From Spisula solida (Eukaryota > Mollusca > Bivalvia > Venerida > Mactridae), in contig OX365944.1 of NCBI GenBank assembly GCA_947247005.1, forward strand, positions 1,252,501 to 1,316,500: DNA of 64,000 nucleotides, given 5' to 3'. Both the position numbers and the translations under genes were made by a program. Below the pieces are notes generated by a model. It was not told where the DNA came from. It searched no databases and saw only the letters and a program-made list of their open reading frames with translations. Positions within the stretch are counted from its first letter, which is position 1. Every line of letters begins with the position of its first letter. Below, piece by piece: positions 32,401-43,019 of this stretch.

Positions 32401-33920
32401 TGGGGTGTATCTGTCATACTCTCATATCGTTTGTTTTCAAACTTCGCTGTAACATTACATGTTACATGGTGGAAGATGTCTGCAAATATGACGACATTTA
32501 GACGTTAGGTACTGAAATAAACTGAAATTGAACTCCAAGAGTGACAACTTCGTGACGCAAAAGTGACGTCGCCAGAACGTAAGGAAATACGGACAAACAC
32601 CAAGTTCTGTCAACAGCAAGATGATTCTGTCCTCTGAATCTTATGAAATTACCGTAACTGCCTTTCGGAAACATTTCTGCGAGTCGTTTATCAGTTTTAG
32701 AATGACACAAATGCTTTAGTGATAACTACTCAGCTTTGAAAGACAGGGAAGTAAAAGGAAATTATAAGAACGTTTATGACGTCAGTTACCGAGACATATT
32801 CTAAGTATCAATGCTTCATGGTACGAATTCTCCCCCAGATATTCGATTTAAGATCCGGAAAAATACATGAGATTCTCACCAACGCTTTACTTGTGTGGTT
32901 CAGTGTTGTACTGGACTGTATTCATCAACCTATATCACTATAAACATTGTATTTCATAGCCCTATGCGAAGCACTAACGCCGTGTAAAATAGCGCAACAT
33001 CATTTTGTTTTGTCACCCGTAACTCCCGGACCGTGTATCTTATTTAGTTCATATTTTTACAGTATGGAGATAATGGATTCCGATTTATGATGATATATAA
33101 TTTGATTTATTTCGTTTAACCATGTGGGTTTTTTGGCAATAGTCCTGTTTATTTTTGAACGTCCCACGTATATATAAACATTGATATTACATACAAAGAA
33201 CAATAAATAACAATGTATGACATATCAATAATGCATAAGTACATGTACATAATAGCTCTTAGAGCAAAACCGTAATTAATATACTTTCAGGAAATAGCTT
33301 ATAATTATATATAGCAAAGGTAAAACGAGATAAATGTGGTCACATGATAATGTGATACTTAATTAAACACGTCATACAGTAATGAGTTGTTGTTGTTGTT
33401 TCAGTTTGTACGAGCAAAGATGACAAAACATTGTAAGTTATGTGACAAATGTTACTACAAGATGGATCATCATTGTCTGTTCCTGATGAAGTGTGTCGGT
33501 CACAATAATCATACACGTTTTGTATGGTTCCTTATACTCACTGCGTTCGTTATGTCTATGTTCATCTTACAAGCATTCCTCAGTGTACGATACCTACATC
33601 CGGACCAACCGGTCTCTAATATGTTGTTGGACATGTTTTGGTACGATGGTTGGGTGCTCAGTATGGTCATGCAGAACATGGCTAGTGTCGTGTGGGCAGT
33701 GTCACTCATCAAGTTCCAGCTGACGGTGGTAGGACGTGCTCAGACTACTTACTTTCAACAGAAGGTCGTTACCTTGACACCGGTAGAACAATGGATGAAT
33801 ATTATGAACTTTCTACAAGGAAAACAAATTTATGCTAAAGATTATGAATTTGATGAACAGGCCATGAAGAAGCCATATCCTGTACAAGCCTCCATTCCTC
33901 AACAGATTCAAAACGTTTAA
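20272..33920 (+). CDS. Ankyrin-repeat DHHC palmitoyltransferase (AKR1/HIP14-like), 9 exons, complete
   Basis: Exons: 20272-20404, 23738-23984, 24453-24582, 26003-26190, 26750-26989, 27671-27753, 29433-29516, 31615-31721, 33405-33920. All borders are AG/GT and phases match, giving 1728 nt, 575 residues plus TAA. Residues ~45-240 form five to six ankyrin repeats (GQTPLHRACLSGDVAMVKLL, GDTPLHICVREG, etc.). Four membrane helices follow (WYMNLLIPLVVYAVSIVIAL and on), then the zinc-binding cysteine-rich domain (CFEC 400-403, CKLCDKC 414-420, DHHC 425-428, CVGHNNH 434-440) and two more helices. DHHC enzymes auto-acylate on the DHHC cysteine and transfer palmitate to cysteines of membrane-associated proteins, mostly at the Golgi; ankyrin repeats recruit substrates. 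Human HIP14 has DHYC and HIP14L DQHC, so the canonical DHHC and the short C-terminus suggest a different AKR subgroup; I give no symbol. Introns are large and filled with repeats. Confidence 0.93.
20750..20985 (+). repeat. Possible SINE or element fragment before the reverse transcriptase
   Basis: Contains tcggattcaatcccgtctgt, which resembles a tRNA B box within a SINE head, followed by a 200-bp body ending aggagagaaataagtctccc. It abuts the reverse transcriptase fragment on the same strand. Assignment is tentative. Confidence 0.4.
20986..22290 (+). pseudogene. Non-LTR retrotransposon reverse transcriptase fragment, frameshifted
   Basis: The first frame (to about 21540) carries the RT fingers and palm: LLDFSKAFDKVNHQKLLYKL, TSGVPQGSVLGPLLFLLYIN and the catalytic FADD in RLFADDTAAY. 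The frame then shifts near 21535, and the second frame continues with QNDLLKLENWESQWDMEFNP, SKCQVLHI, DAKYLGVDISDDLRWNTHI and the terminal region to YQ* at 22290. This is the plan of CR1/Jockey-type ORF2; the 5' part (endonuclease, ORF1) is absent. The 3' region ends in a short gata repeat (22456-22467). It lies in sense orientation in intron 1 of the DHHC gene and is not active as it stands. Confidence 0.92.
22291..22467 (+). mobile_element. 3' untranslated tail of the non-LTR element
   Basis: A T-rich then mixed 170-bp segment follows the stop codon and ends ctaaagatagatagatg. Short (gata)n tails are common 3' ends of CR1-like mollusc elements. Confidence 0.6.
22545..23110 (+). repeat. 'ggccccgcaaaa' repeat with two ~175-bp units
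   Basis: Begins ttagggccccgcaaaaagta, has a ccgtccgtccatccgtccgt tract at about 22598-22620, then two units each containing taacttgaaaaccatt, aaacataagctcacaa, acactattttatggcaagtt and attggaaga. A third, shorter variant follows. No gene. Confidence 0.75.
23738..23984 (+). CDS. DHHC gene exon 2, first ankyrin repeats
   Basis: Follows ttttttcag and encodes two full ankyrin repeats (TPLHRACLSGDVAMVKLLLE; TPVHYASKRGVPTLVHALVK) and the start of a third (KTPAHNAAQTGS). It ends two bases into a Val codon at GT|GTAAGA. The 3.3-kb intron before it holds the reverse transcriptase fragment. Confidence 0.93.
24840..25580 (+). repeat. ~173-bp tandem array in DHHC gene intron 3
   Basis: Units are phased by ttgaccgtttcttctagc at 24864, 25037, 25210, 25386 and 25566 (periods 173-180). 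Each contains ttgcatggatgttgtatatg, acctgaccccattttgac, caccttgacctaattttgg and a ggttaacccaaattgacc junction. It is the reverse complement of the array at 13540-14100. Confidence 0.9.
25845..25960. repeat. Partial relative of the 4359 MITE
   Basis: The end ctaagatgcgttgtgaatac then caccccctg-type sequence corresponds to the right end of the 4359-4611 element (ctaagatgctttataaatac). Only one end is clear. Confidence 0.4.
26750..26989 (+). CDS. DHHC gene exon 5, membrane helices 1-2
   Basis: After tttctttcag the frame gives HILLRPLLAELSRKPQ, then hydrophobic spans YMNLLIPLVVYAVSIVIAL and GIIFGLSLGYIIRYI. It ends at CR before GTAAGT. This is the switch from cytosolic ankyrin domain to the membrane part. 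Confidence 0.92.
28196..29120 (+). repeat. ~145-bp tandem array, 3'-truncated element (copy 1)
   Basis: It starts ttagctcacctgtcataaag, has a gtccgtccgtc tract, then about six units with aactaggtcacaaggtcaaa, atcatagaaaaaccttgtgt, agtcactagaggtcac, atgaaacttggtcacaatga and tcatctcaac. The right end differs from the full copy at 29954-31047, so it is truncated or degraded. Open frames on both strands are repeat artefacts. It lies in intron 6 of the DHHC gene. Confidence 0.88.
29156..29345 (+). mobile_element. tRNA-derived SINE
   Basis: An A-box-like gatagcctagtggcagggta and B-box-like gaggtatcgagtttcact are spaced as in tRNA genes, followed by an unrelated body. It shows the polymerase III head architecture of tRNA SINEs but no clean cloverleaf. 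It lies about 90 bp before exon 7 of the DHHC gene. Confidence 0.65.
29591..29624. repeat. 34-bp near-perfect palindrome
   Basis: Arms agagactatagat / atctatagtctct are inverted with one mismatched pair in 17. A related but imperfect pair (cagagactacagataaca ... atagtctctg) occurs at about 4705-4740. It could be a small foldback remnant. Confidence 0.7.
29745..31347. mobile_element. hAT-like element with a nested insertion
   Basis: The 8-bp duplication tcagtaac is perfect on both sides (29737-29744, 31348-31355). Inside it the ends tagggctgac and (inverted) taggggtggg mark a TAGGG-type hAT-like element. The host sequence has an (actattgcgat)-rich left half and a tatcgatagt/atcgatgcat-rich right half. 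The middle (29954-31047) is a complete copy of the tandem-array element, so the host element is only about 510 bp long. No transposase frame was found. Confidence 0.88.
29954..31047 (+). mobile_element. Full-length tandem-core element (~145-bp units), nested copy
   Basis: The left end tagctcacctgtcacaaag and right end gacaggtgagcgacctaggg are inverted over about 11 bp. The terminal hairpin agggccctttgggccct is followed by cttgttt. After a (ccgt)n tract come six to seven ~146-bp units. It is inserted into T-rich sequence within the hAT-like element, without an obvious target duplication. Reverse-oriented starts of the same family (acaagagggcc) occur at 47650 and 49130. Confidence 0.88.
32200..33168. 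mobile_element. mariner-like non-autonomous element (969 bp)
   Basis: Perfect 28-bp terminal inverted repeats (left begins cgtgggacgttcaaaaataa, right ends with its complement) are flanked by TA on both sides (32198-32199, 33169-33170), the hallmark of Tc1/mariner transposition. The longest internal frame (minus, 32498-32710) does not resemble a DDE/D transposase, so the element is probably non-autonomous. It lies in intron 8 of the DHHC gene, 236 bp before the catalytic exon. Confidence 0.88.
33405..33920 (+). CDS. DHHC gene exon 9, catalytic domain and C-terminus
   Basis: The last exon (after gttgtttcag) encodes FVRAKMTKHCKLCDKCYYKM, the DHHC motif and LFLMKCVGHNNHTRFVWF, then two helices (LILTAFVMSMFILQAFL; VLSMVMQNMASVVWAVSLI) and a 70-residue tail ending QQIQNV. 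The tail's TTYFQQK is reminiscent of the TTxE region of the family but is not an exact match. Confidence 0.95.
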   Translation, partial: FVRAKMTKHCKLCDKCYYKMDHHCLFLMKCVGHNNHTRFVWFLILTAFVMSMFILQAFLSVRYLHPDQPVSNMLLDMFWYDGWVLSMVMQNMASVVWAVSLIKFQLTVVGRAQTTYFQQKVVTLTPVEQWMNIMNFLQGKQIYAKDYEFDEQAMKKPYPVQASIPQQIQNV

Positions 33921-34309
33921 CCTTGAGACTTTTATATGACATTGTTATGTCCCTACCTAAGATTGGAGGGGACACGTAGTCTTTCCTTTGTACACCAGGC
34001 TGTCAGTTCTCAGAAACCTAGCAATACTTAGGTGGTTTAGACATTTGGACAGTTGAAAACTGTTAAAACGAAAGTAGGGTAGACTTCTGTTGAGTGTTGC
34101 TATCCCTGCCTACTGGGTTTATAATGTTTTTATGTGGCTAAAACTAGATACAAAAGTATCCTTGACATTCCGTTAGTAGCCACAAAAATCTCCATTCATT
34201 ATATGTGTCCGTCCAAATTGTTTTGCCACACATAACTTAAACACAAATAGTATTTGAGCTATAGTTAATATCTGAACTGGCTCACAATATGGGTGAGAGA
34301 GTGTGTAAA

Positions 34310-34415
34310 CAGCCAGATAGCTTAGTGCTTAGTTAGGAGAGTATTTGTCCTGCAAGTGTAGGGTTGTGGGTTAGAGCCTAGGTCAGGCTGCATATTTTTC
34401 TCACTCTGTCAAATT
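34310..34415 (+). mobile_element. tRNA-SINE-like fragment
   Basis: agatagcttagtgcttagtt (A box region) and gcaagtgtagggttgtgggt then tagagcc (anticodon/B box region) look like a diverged tRNA-derived SINE head, in sense with the DHHC gene. Confidence 0.55.
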
Positions 34416-35549
34416 TCTTAGAAAACTTGAGATTTATTTTCTAATAAAACTCCAAAAGCTGTGACTTAAACAATCTCATTTAAATCAGACCCTTATTACG
34501 CTTCACTACTTAACGCTGATATAGGATCTGATGACACTGTGTGGAGGTCTTGTCAATGTGAACTTTACAAGAAATCACATTGCTGCTTTCACCGATCTGA
34601 TAGTGCAGTGAAACTGAGGCTATTATGATGTCATAGTGTGCTAGAGAGGTCATTTGAACATGACCTCTTACGGAGTGTAGTCGGATCTCTAACAGTGTAA
34701 AGAAATGGAGCGAATGTGTTGGTCTGATTTTTATGAGGTTGTGACTTAAACAGACTATTCTGTCCAGTTGCAACTGACTCTTGGATCAGCTGGAATGACC
34801 ACCTTTCTTACATGGTGTTTATTGTTAGCTATTTTTTAAATCTTTTTTTTTTTGAATTCTGGAATATTCTGTACTTACCGGAGCATACATATAGTATGAC
34901 TATGTTTGATGTATATTCTGGATTTGCTTTGAGCACTTCTTAAGACATTGTTTAACAGAATAGAAATTGTTTTTGGCTTTTTTGATTTCTGTGTAATTTT
35001 ATATTTTTATATTTAATTGTGTTTCTATAGTTACACAAGTAACAGAAGTATTTCTTTAATGCAATATGTATTGTTATTGTATACCTTATGTTTATAATAC
35101 TTTTAGAAATCCAAACTCATTTTACAAAGTAGAATATATATAATATATATCAGATTGCTTGTATTAGATCTTTAAAGATGAATCGAACCCGGCCTGTCTG
35201 AATCTATATATTGAAACCTGTAGGCTTCATTCAGTGTTTGACTATAGTAGCTGAAGATCTATAAGGGAAATGATTGCCATTTATATGTACATTTGTATTA
35301 CTCTTTCAAAGTATCTTGTTTTATGCTACATGCAAACAAAATTTGTACAAACCCTGTTTATGTCATTTAAAATAATACAACCAGCTTTTGTCTCTACAAA
35401 GGATTATTGTATTGGCATATTCTTCTATTTTGCATATTTATGAATATTTTGCTCAACAGAGGTTTTACTGTATAAAGGATAAATACCTATTGACCTTGAA
35501 TTCCTACAAAGATTGTTCACAATATTAACACAAGTGTTTTATATAAAAT

Positions 35550-35773
35550 GTGTTAAAAAAGTTTGTTCTAAAATTTTAAATTTCAATAGTTTAAATTTCT
35601 GACGTCTGAAGAATGTAAACATTTCAGGTTGAAATCCAGAGGGTTCTACCATTGTTCTAATCTTTCTGGTATTAAATGAAGCTATTGAAGTTAGAAATTA
35701 AAATTGTACACTGCAGACATAGCTCAGATAATTTAGAACTAATTTAGATTTTGAGAACAAACTTTTTTAACAC
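35550..35773. mobile_element. MITE-like element (224 bp)
   Basis: Left gtgttaaaaaagtttgttct and right agaacaaacttttttaacac are inverted over about 24 bp. AT-rich, non-coding. The target duplication is unclear because the left flank lacks the ctggg seen beyond the right end. Confidence 0.75.
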
Positions 35774-37442
35774 CCAGTATTTTATCAGTTAGTGCATGGT
35801 TTACACCAACTATAGTAATTGTTATAAAGTATTCTATATTTTTCTCTGCCCAGCTTATTGACCTAAGGGGACCAGTTAGTATTATTGTGTGTAAGATATT
35901 GTAGTCTGAGGCAAGTTATATTATATCTAATGTTGTACATGTATATAATGGTACCATTTATTTATCTCTATTTATACTAACACATGTACATTGTATGCAT
36001 CATATCAGCTGCTAACTATGCTGATGTAACACATGCTATATTATCATACATTTCACTTTTCTCTGTCAGTCTTTATCAAATATGGTAATTTATGTATAAA
36101 AATAAACAATTTTTGTGTGTATTAACATATTTTATTATAAACACTGACAAAAGTATGCCTTCATTTTTGTGCCAACATATTGCAATTCGAATTATAAATT
36201 TAGATGCAATTATAATACAACCTATCCCTTTTGTACTTAGTGTTCTAACAGAATTAGAACACAAAGTTTGTATATATTTTTGTGATGTGACAAAGTCAGT
36301 TTGTATATGAGCTTACAGGTATACATGTATTGTTACAGCTGAAAATATCATTAGAAGCCTATAATCAGTGTGTATTTTTTCCAGAAATTGTAATTTTTGT
36401 ATAAAACATCAATGTTTTAACTGTTCCAGTAGTATTTTTGCATCACTTTAAACATGAATAGTATATTTTCTAAGACCCAGAATACATAACTAAGTTTCTA
36501 GATTATGATCCCTACTTGTCCCCTATTTCTCATGCTGCCCTGAACTTCACAGTGTACATTGAACAAGGATCTTTGACAAGGCCACCAGCTGCCTAAGTGA
36601 ACGTCACTTTTTCACCAAATGGCTCTCTTTGATTTACACCATAAACTGGATAGTTCTAATACTTTAGAGTAGTACAAGTTTATGAATCATTTTTATGATG
36701 CCTAAAATAATGTTAAAATGTTCAATTTCAATTTCTTGCTAAAATCTTTGTTTTAGATACATTGATGGTTTAACTGCCTTGTATGTTCACTGTAATATAT
36801 TTACCTAATGCTATATACTACCTACCTTCCAACCTACCTAATACTCTTCGGGCTTGTTTGCCCCTAAGGCCATCACCAAAGATATACACCACATATACAC
36901 ATTCAGACTACTTTGAAATAAATGTAAAAGTGTTGTTGATCAATTAGCAATGAACATTACAACTTTTTATCATATGTTACATTGTTTCATGACGCAGTAG
37001 TAATATAGCACATTATGTAGTACTTTTGTACTAAGTTGTTTGTTACATTTATCATGGCTTTAAAGGACCAAAATTAACATTTATTGGCACTTTTAATCTA
37101 TCCAGATAGTAAATAAACTACACATGGGAATTGAGTTATGGGGAATCTCTTGTTATGTAACTTTGTAGGTCAAGGTTATTGTCAATTAAGGTTCTTCACC
37201 ATGTAGTAATTGTCTTTATTCTCCACCCATCCACGTAATACATGGGACCGTAGCTTTCACATTGCTGCTATGCCATATCTATATGTATTGCATTTGATTT
37301 GTCAGTGTTATTTATGCAAGAGACTTGTAGTTTACTTACATGTATATTTTGTAATTTGCTTTATAATAAAAATTGTTATGAATCATATAAGAGTTGTTAT
37401 CATTTCATGCTAGTATGTTAGGCATTGTTGAAGATCCTACTG

Positions 37443-38040
37443 TAGGTGCAGGACTCATGTTGTTAGAGTGGGTGCAGGACTCATGTTGTTAGAGTGGGTG
37501 CAGGACTCATGTTGTTAGAGTGGGTGCAGGACTCATGTTGTTAGAGTGGGTGCAGGACTCATGTTGTTAGAGTGGGTGCAGGACTCATGTTGTTAGAGTG
37601 GGTGCAGGACTCGTGTTGTTAGAGTGGGTGCAGGACTCGTGTTGTTAGAGTGGGTGCAGGACTCGTGTTGTTAGAGTGGGTGCAGGACTCGTGTTGTTAG
37701 AGTGGGTGCAGGACTCGTGTTGTTAGAGTGGGTGCAGGACTCACGTTGTTAGAGTGGGTGCAGGACTCGTGTTGTTAGAGTTGGTGCAGGACTCGTGTTG
37801 TTAGAGTGGGTGCAGGACTCATGTTGTTAGAGTGGGTGCAGGACTCGTGTTGTTAGAGTGGGTGCAGGACTCGTGTTGTTAGAGTGGGTGCAGGACTCGT
37901 GTTGTTAGAGTGGGTGCAGGACTCGTGTTGTTAGAGTGGGTGCAGGACTCGTGTTGTTAGAGTGGGTGCAGGACTCATGTTGTTAGAGTGGGTTCAGGAC
38001 TCGTGTTGTTAGAGTGGGTGCAGGACTCATGTTGTTAGAG
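37443..38040 (+). repeat. 26-bp minisatellite, ~23 copies
   Basis: The unit gtgcaggactcatgttgtta + gagtgg repeats about 23 times almost without change. Variants are mainly actcat versus actcgt, with one actcac and one gttggt. Runs of the cgt variant are clustered, suggesting recent expansion. Confidence 0.96.
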
Positions 38041-39307
38041 ACCAGAATGGCAACTTATGTGTCTGACACTTCGGTGCATTAATTCTTACTTAGGAGACAT
38101 GACAATGTATGGCTACAATCTATCAGAAACCTAAATCGTTTCTGATTCCATTGGTTTCATTGTGGGGAATAGTATGGCAACTGTATGACACTTCTGTGCA
38201 TGCAAGCTCACTTAGGAAACATGAGTTTGTATGCTTGCATTCTATTGACTTCAGTTTGGTTTCAAGTGCTAGATTGGTATATTATGTAATGATTTTCTGC
38301 TAGGGGCATATAATTCTGTTAACAGTTCGGTTGTTACTGTTTATTTACTGTTATACGGCCCCTAGCATGTGTTTGTACACTTTAATGTCTATCTATTCAT
38401 GTAATCCTTGCCAATCTTCGTCTTTTATTAGTGTATCAACTTCTTAAAAATCACCACTTGTGCATTTTGAAAGAGATAACACAAACGGAACTGATAAATA
38501 ACATTTTCCAGAGTTGCACACCTTCTCATGAAAATCTCTTCCTCAGAATTATCACAGATAAATGTGTGGTACAAAAATCACACTTTACTTATTTTGGACT
38601 GAACGGTTATCAAGAACTAGCCTTTTCCGGAGTGTTCTAGCTCTAGGTAACAGCAAATAGATCGGAATAATTATTTGAGAGTGATTATTATACCACATAT
38701 AGACAGTGATGTATCAAGAATAATCCACGGATTGACACAATAAATGTAATGCTCTCTACTACAACTTCGCCCAAGTTCTCTATAAACTTACTTCATATTA
38801 AATTTGTGAGATGTCCCGGTGTAACAATGTACATGGACCATGTGCATGCATACACAACGTTTTGAGTGCTGGACCCAATCCGTGAAGCCACAAAGTAAGC
38901 TATTACATCTCAGCTCAAATGATTGAGATTTGTTTCAAATACGTACAACGAATTTAAAAAAAATTAAAAATGGGAATGACAAAATGCAAGCCTTGTTCGA
39001 GTTGAATAACACGCAGCTCTGCCTTCAGATTTGTCTGCCTCAAACTCATACTCTGATTCTACAGAATATCACTGATCGAACTTATTTCGATTAAAGTTGC
39101 TAAGCGGAATACATTTTTGAAACGGGGTTGTTTAAATCCTGTTCATATGAATGCATAGCAGTTTTGAACACTCTTCTGGCATCCAAATGTTTGATTGTCT
39201 ACACAAGACGGATGTATGATCACAAAAGCTCACCTTTCACTTTTCTTATCTACAAACCCAGTGCACTTACCACAAGCGAGACTCGGCTATTCAATCTGTG
39301 GCTGATA
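38041..39307. other. Gene-free stretch
   Basis: No exon recognised. Two imperfect copies of a ~115-bp unit (actt..tgtgcat... acttaggaaacatga... tatg) lie at about 38045-38250; otherwise plain AT-rich sequence. Confidence 0.4.
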
Positions 39308-39689
39308 CTACGAGAGGTGCCCCACTTATATTTGAACAGTGTTAACATCCGATATTTTCATGCTAACCCGAAATAAATTAAATAACTCTTTTGAACTGTG
39401 TATAGTTATGTGTCAGGTAACATATGCACTCATTGCTAGGTTTGTTTGCAATATGGTTCGAACCGAAATCAACAATTCAGTAGAGGATGTTGAGTTTGGG
39501 TTTTGAAGGCCATACAGCCCCAAAGAAGCACCAAAAAGTGGAAAGTATAACATTGATATGCCGTTTCGCTGAAGCCTATCAGTATTTCTCGCCACCAAAA
39601 GGCTTTTAAAAAAATATAAATAAAGCATATCAGCAACAAAATATCAGATGTGTAACACTGTTCAAATATAAGTGGGACACCTCTCGTAG
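39308..39689. mobile_element. Foldback element with ~51-bp inverted ends (382 bp)
   Basis: The left arm 39308-39358 (ctacgagaggtgccccactt atatttgaacagtg...) matches the complement of 39638-39689 with a few mismatches. The open frames crossing it on both strands encode the same arm and are not genes. No transposase. Confidence 0.85.
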
Positions 39690-41520
39690 CAATATAATTG
39701 TCTGACCTCAGGAGCAAACCCTTACCGGTTCTTTCAGAGCTATCAGCGCTTTGATTTCTAAAAGTGAGTTATGATGATGAACATAGCGGACTGCTCGATC
39801 ACGTCCCTTAGAACGCATGGTGTATGAATAACTTACACTGGTGGGAGCAATCATATTAGTAGTTCAATTGTAATTGATTTCCGTATACTGTTACACTTGT
39901 TGTAGTAGATTTTAACCTGAATAGTAACGTTATGAATCACGTGGGATTTCAATTATGTCGTAACGGGTTCGCTTATTAATATTTAATAAAGTATACTGCA
40001 TACTTAGATCTGCTTTTCGCGCGTAATTGATAGTCAGCCGCCGGTACAAAATGACTACCGCTGGACATTTATGACAATAAGCCATTCATTTCAAAAAGTA
40101 CATGTAATATGTTACACCATTGTAGTTTCTAGGTAATTTCCGCAAAAGTTTTGACTTTATAATAAACTCCGAGGCGAGCTGATTGTAGCGTCCATGTGAC
40201 ATTGTAATTACTTGATTTTCGTGTTTATATAATATTGATTTGTCTGTAACAATCGATCCATGGATGACATAGTCTGACAGTGACGTACAGAATGCCGATG
40301 TCTGTCTGGACCAATTACACAATATGTGTCTGTAATGTAGATACTTTATGTCAAATGGAATTGACTTTACGTGACGTAACATTATCGCGCGTCTACCAAA
40401 TATCAACTGTAAGTCATTAACAATTTAACTCACAGTCAATCACGTGACATTAATTGTAATTTGAGATGATATCACATGACAGTGACGTATTCGTCTTAAA
40501 GTATAACGTAACATCTCCTAGCAACCGTTGCTATATATGGAACTCATCGATTAATATTCAAGTTAACAAGTTTTTATTGTTTGAAAGTATGCGAATTTTT
40601 GTTCGAACTTGAACTTGATTTCGTCATGCGTTTGGCATGCATGTCATAACTTAATATTACAGCGGCATTGAAACCAGATATTGCGTGCAGTTGTACACAT
40701 ACATGCTAAACCACGCCCTCCTAAAACTCGCTAAATTTCTTCTTAAAGGAGAGCAGCGTACGCAATGTTGTTTTTCAAAACTGTTTGCTTTTCATGCAGT
40801 AAAAATTTTACACAACTGGATTCTATCTTATTTTTATAGCTGTTTTAAACTGCATTTTAAAACACAAACATTCCACTTTGCAGAGACTTTCTGATAATCA
40901 TTACACTTCTGTTATCCGCTTGTTGCGTAGATACAAAATGAAATGTAGAATCTTTTATATGACATTTTTATGCAGCAATGTACATTAGAGGAACTTACTT
41001 CAATCGACGTTGTTGCGTAACGTAAATAATAATGCATTTAAAATCTTCTGATGTTGTATTCGATTTCTTGTTAATTCACCCAGCGTCTTTATAATATTCT
41101 CAAATAGTCTCCATGTTATACATTTTAAATTTCAAAACTTGAAAGGTTGCCCGAAGCACATTGAAAGCAGCTGTAATTATGTCGGAAGATAACGCCATCT
41201 GCGAATGTAATCACATTTTCTTCCTGAAGCAATAACTTCAGAACATGTTGTTTAGTTTGTTCTCGGAGTCATTCGATACGGATTTCTGTCTTTTTATAGC
41301 CGGGTTTTATTGTAGGGTTTTATGGCAGACACGTGCGGAACTCAGGAAAATATAAGTATTGTTACAAGCTTTTCCGGTTCTAAAGGCCGATATAAAAAGT
41401 AATTGCCTTATTATTTGGACCAATTTACATCACAGCAAATTGACAACTAATTGTTTTCAACCCAACTAATGAAATTATTTGCTTTTATTCCCTGAATCGG
41501 AAAAGTATTCAATATGATCC
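39690..41520. other. Gene-free stretch
   Basis: I see no homology-bearing frame, RNA gene or clear repeat here; short open frames lack motifs. Confidence 0.4.
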
Positions 41521-41540
41521 AGAGACTTGTGCGACACTGA

Positions 41541-41880
41541 CAACGTTCAAATTCGAGGCAATACTCGGAGAGTTAGCTGACGAAGTTAATATAATAACAA
41601 TTTGCATATATCTCACTTAGAAGAGTGAGTATTAATTATTTCAACAACGTTCAAATCGAGGCAATACTCTGAAAGTGAGCTGCATTTTGTTAATTGAATA
41701 AGTTAATAATTTAATGGTTTGCATATATCTCACTTAATAGAGTGAGTATTAATTATTTCAACAACGTTCAAATCGAGGCAATAAGTTAGCTGCATTTTGT
41801 TAATTGAATAAGAAAGTATTATAATTATTTGCATTTATTTCACTTAGAAGAGTGAATATTAATTATTTCATCTGTTGTAT
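41541..41880 (+). repeat. ~120-bp tandem repeat, three units
   Basis: Each unit starts caacgttcaaatcgaggcaa, may include gctgcattttgttaattgaa, and ends with atctcacttagaagagtgag then tattaattatttca. Unit length varies by internal deletions. Confidence 0.85.
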
Positions 41881-42069
41881 CTAGTTCAGTGCTCCGTGTC
41901 ATTAGCAATTACAATTTTCATCAGTTATTTATAAGATTAGTTGCCTATTACAACTGTGTACCAGACGTACCGACAAAGTGTTAATTCTAATTAACTCCAG
42001 CAACCGAGTCCGTATAATGCTATAATGAAGGCACACTTTAGCTGATCAATATCGGCAACTTCCCCAATC

Positions 42070-42303
42070 AGTGTAGCAATACCACGTGACTTTTGACTAC
42101 AGGTCCAAGTCGAAATGTATCAATACTGGAAAACAAAAATAGCCATAAGTATTTTATTTCTCCATCGATTTCAATGAAATATACGGGGAACATTATTTGC
42201 TTTCCATGAAATAAAAGGCCCAGGACCTTGTGACGCCTACATTTCAACGATTTCAAATTTCGACTTGGGTCTGTAGCCAAAAGTCACGTGGTATTGCTAC
42301 ACT
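42070..42303. mobile_element. Foldback MITE (234 bp)
   Basis: Left agtgtagcaataccacgtga continues cttttgactacag; the right end is its inverted copy with about three mismatches over ~45 bp. The short centre (~140 bp) is non-coding. The ends include the palindrome cacgtg. Confidence 0.85.
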
Positions 42304-43019
42304 GCAACAGATGACTTGGTTTTCGAACGTTGAAATTGCCGTCATTCGTTTGCGAAACAATTTCAGAATAATTCAAGATTCATAGAAATGCGCACTCACA
42401 AGTTGATAACATTAGGTATATGGCCATGTGGGTTGAGTTACTAGTAGATGTGCTTGTCAGTACTGTTGTAGTGTACTTTGATAGCTTTTTCAAGGCATCA
42501 ACCTCCCCACATCACACAAACTCTTTGATAGATGCGAACGTTAATTAATTACATCGCGTGCCATCAAATACTCGACTGCAGCAAAACGTACGTACGTCGA
42601 TCATGCGAGTGTGATGTTATTTTTATTGACCATCAGAGTTCCGGGAAACTGTTGTCCTTTTTTATAAAGAAGATAATTTGTAATCTGATCCCTTTGCCAT
42701 GATCGTAAACTTTGATTTTATCGTTAGAAGCTCGAGTTAGTACGAGACTGCACGAGATTTGACTCAATTAGCGAGATTCATTCAGACTTAATATCTATAT
42801 GACATTCATGTTCCGTGTAAGTAGCCTTGTTGTTCCGTGTAAGTAGCCCGTGTACCAGATGACACGATTGGTTGATCGGTGTTTTATACATTTACGATGC
42901 TATCATGAATGTTTTACTTGACACAGAATGTTTTATACCGTACCTGGGTTTTTATTCCAACACCCTTGTATCGGCAGTGAAAGGCTATGCAACCGTCAAC
43001 GTCCTATGTTAATACGTTA

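Larger units (their letters stand above)
33921..37440 (+). other. 3' UTR of the DHHC gene and downstream gene-free DNA
   Basis: Non-coding sequence after the DHHC stop. Several AATAAA words exist (for example near 36100), but none can be chosen as the poly(A) signal from sequence alone. It holds a SINE-like head at 34310, a weak inverted repeat at 34484-34733 (aaatcagacc/ggtctgattt) and a MITE at 35550. No other gene was seen. Confidence 0.5.

Noticed and set aside
32498..32710. Possible transposase fragment in the mariner-like element
   Set aside because: The 70-residue minus frame shows no DDE/D or helix-turn-helix signature that I can recognise.
37443..38040. Possible CRISPR-like array
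   Set aside because: Units are contiguous 26-bp copies with no unique spacers, in a eukaryotic genome; it is a minisatellite.
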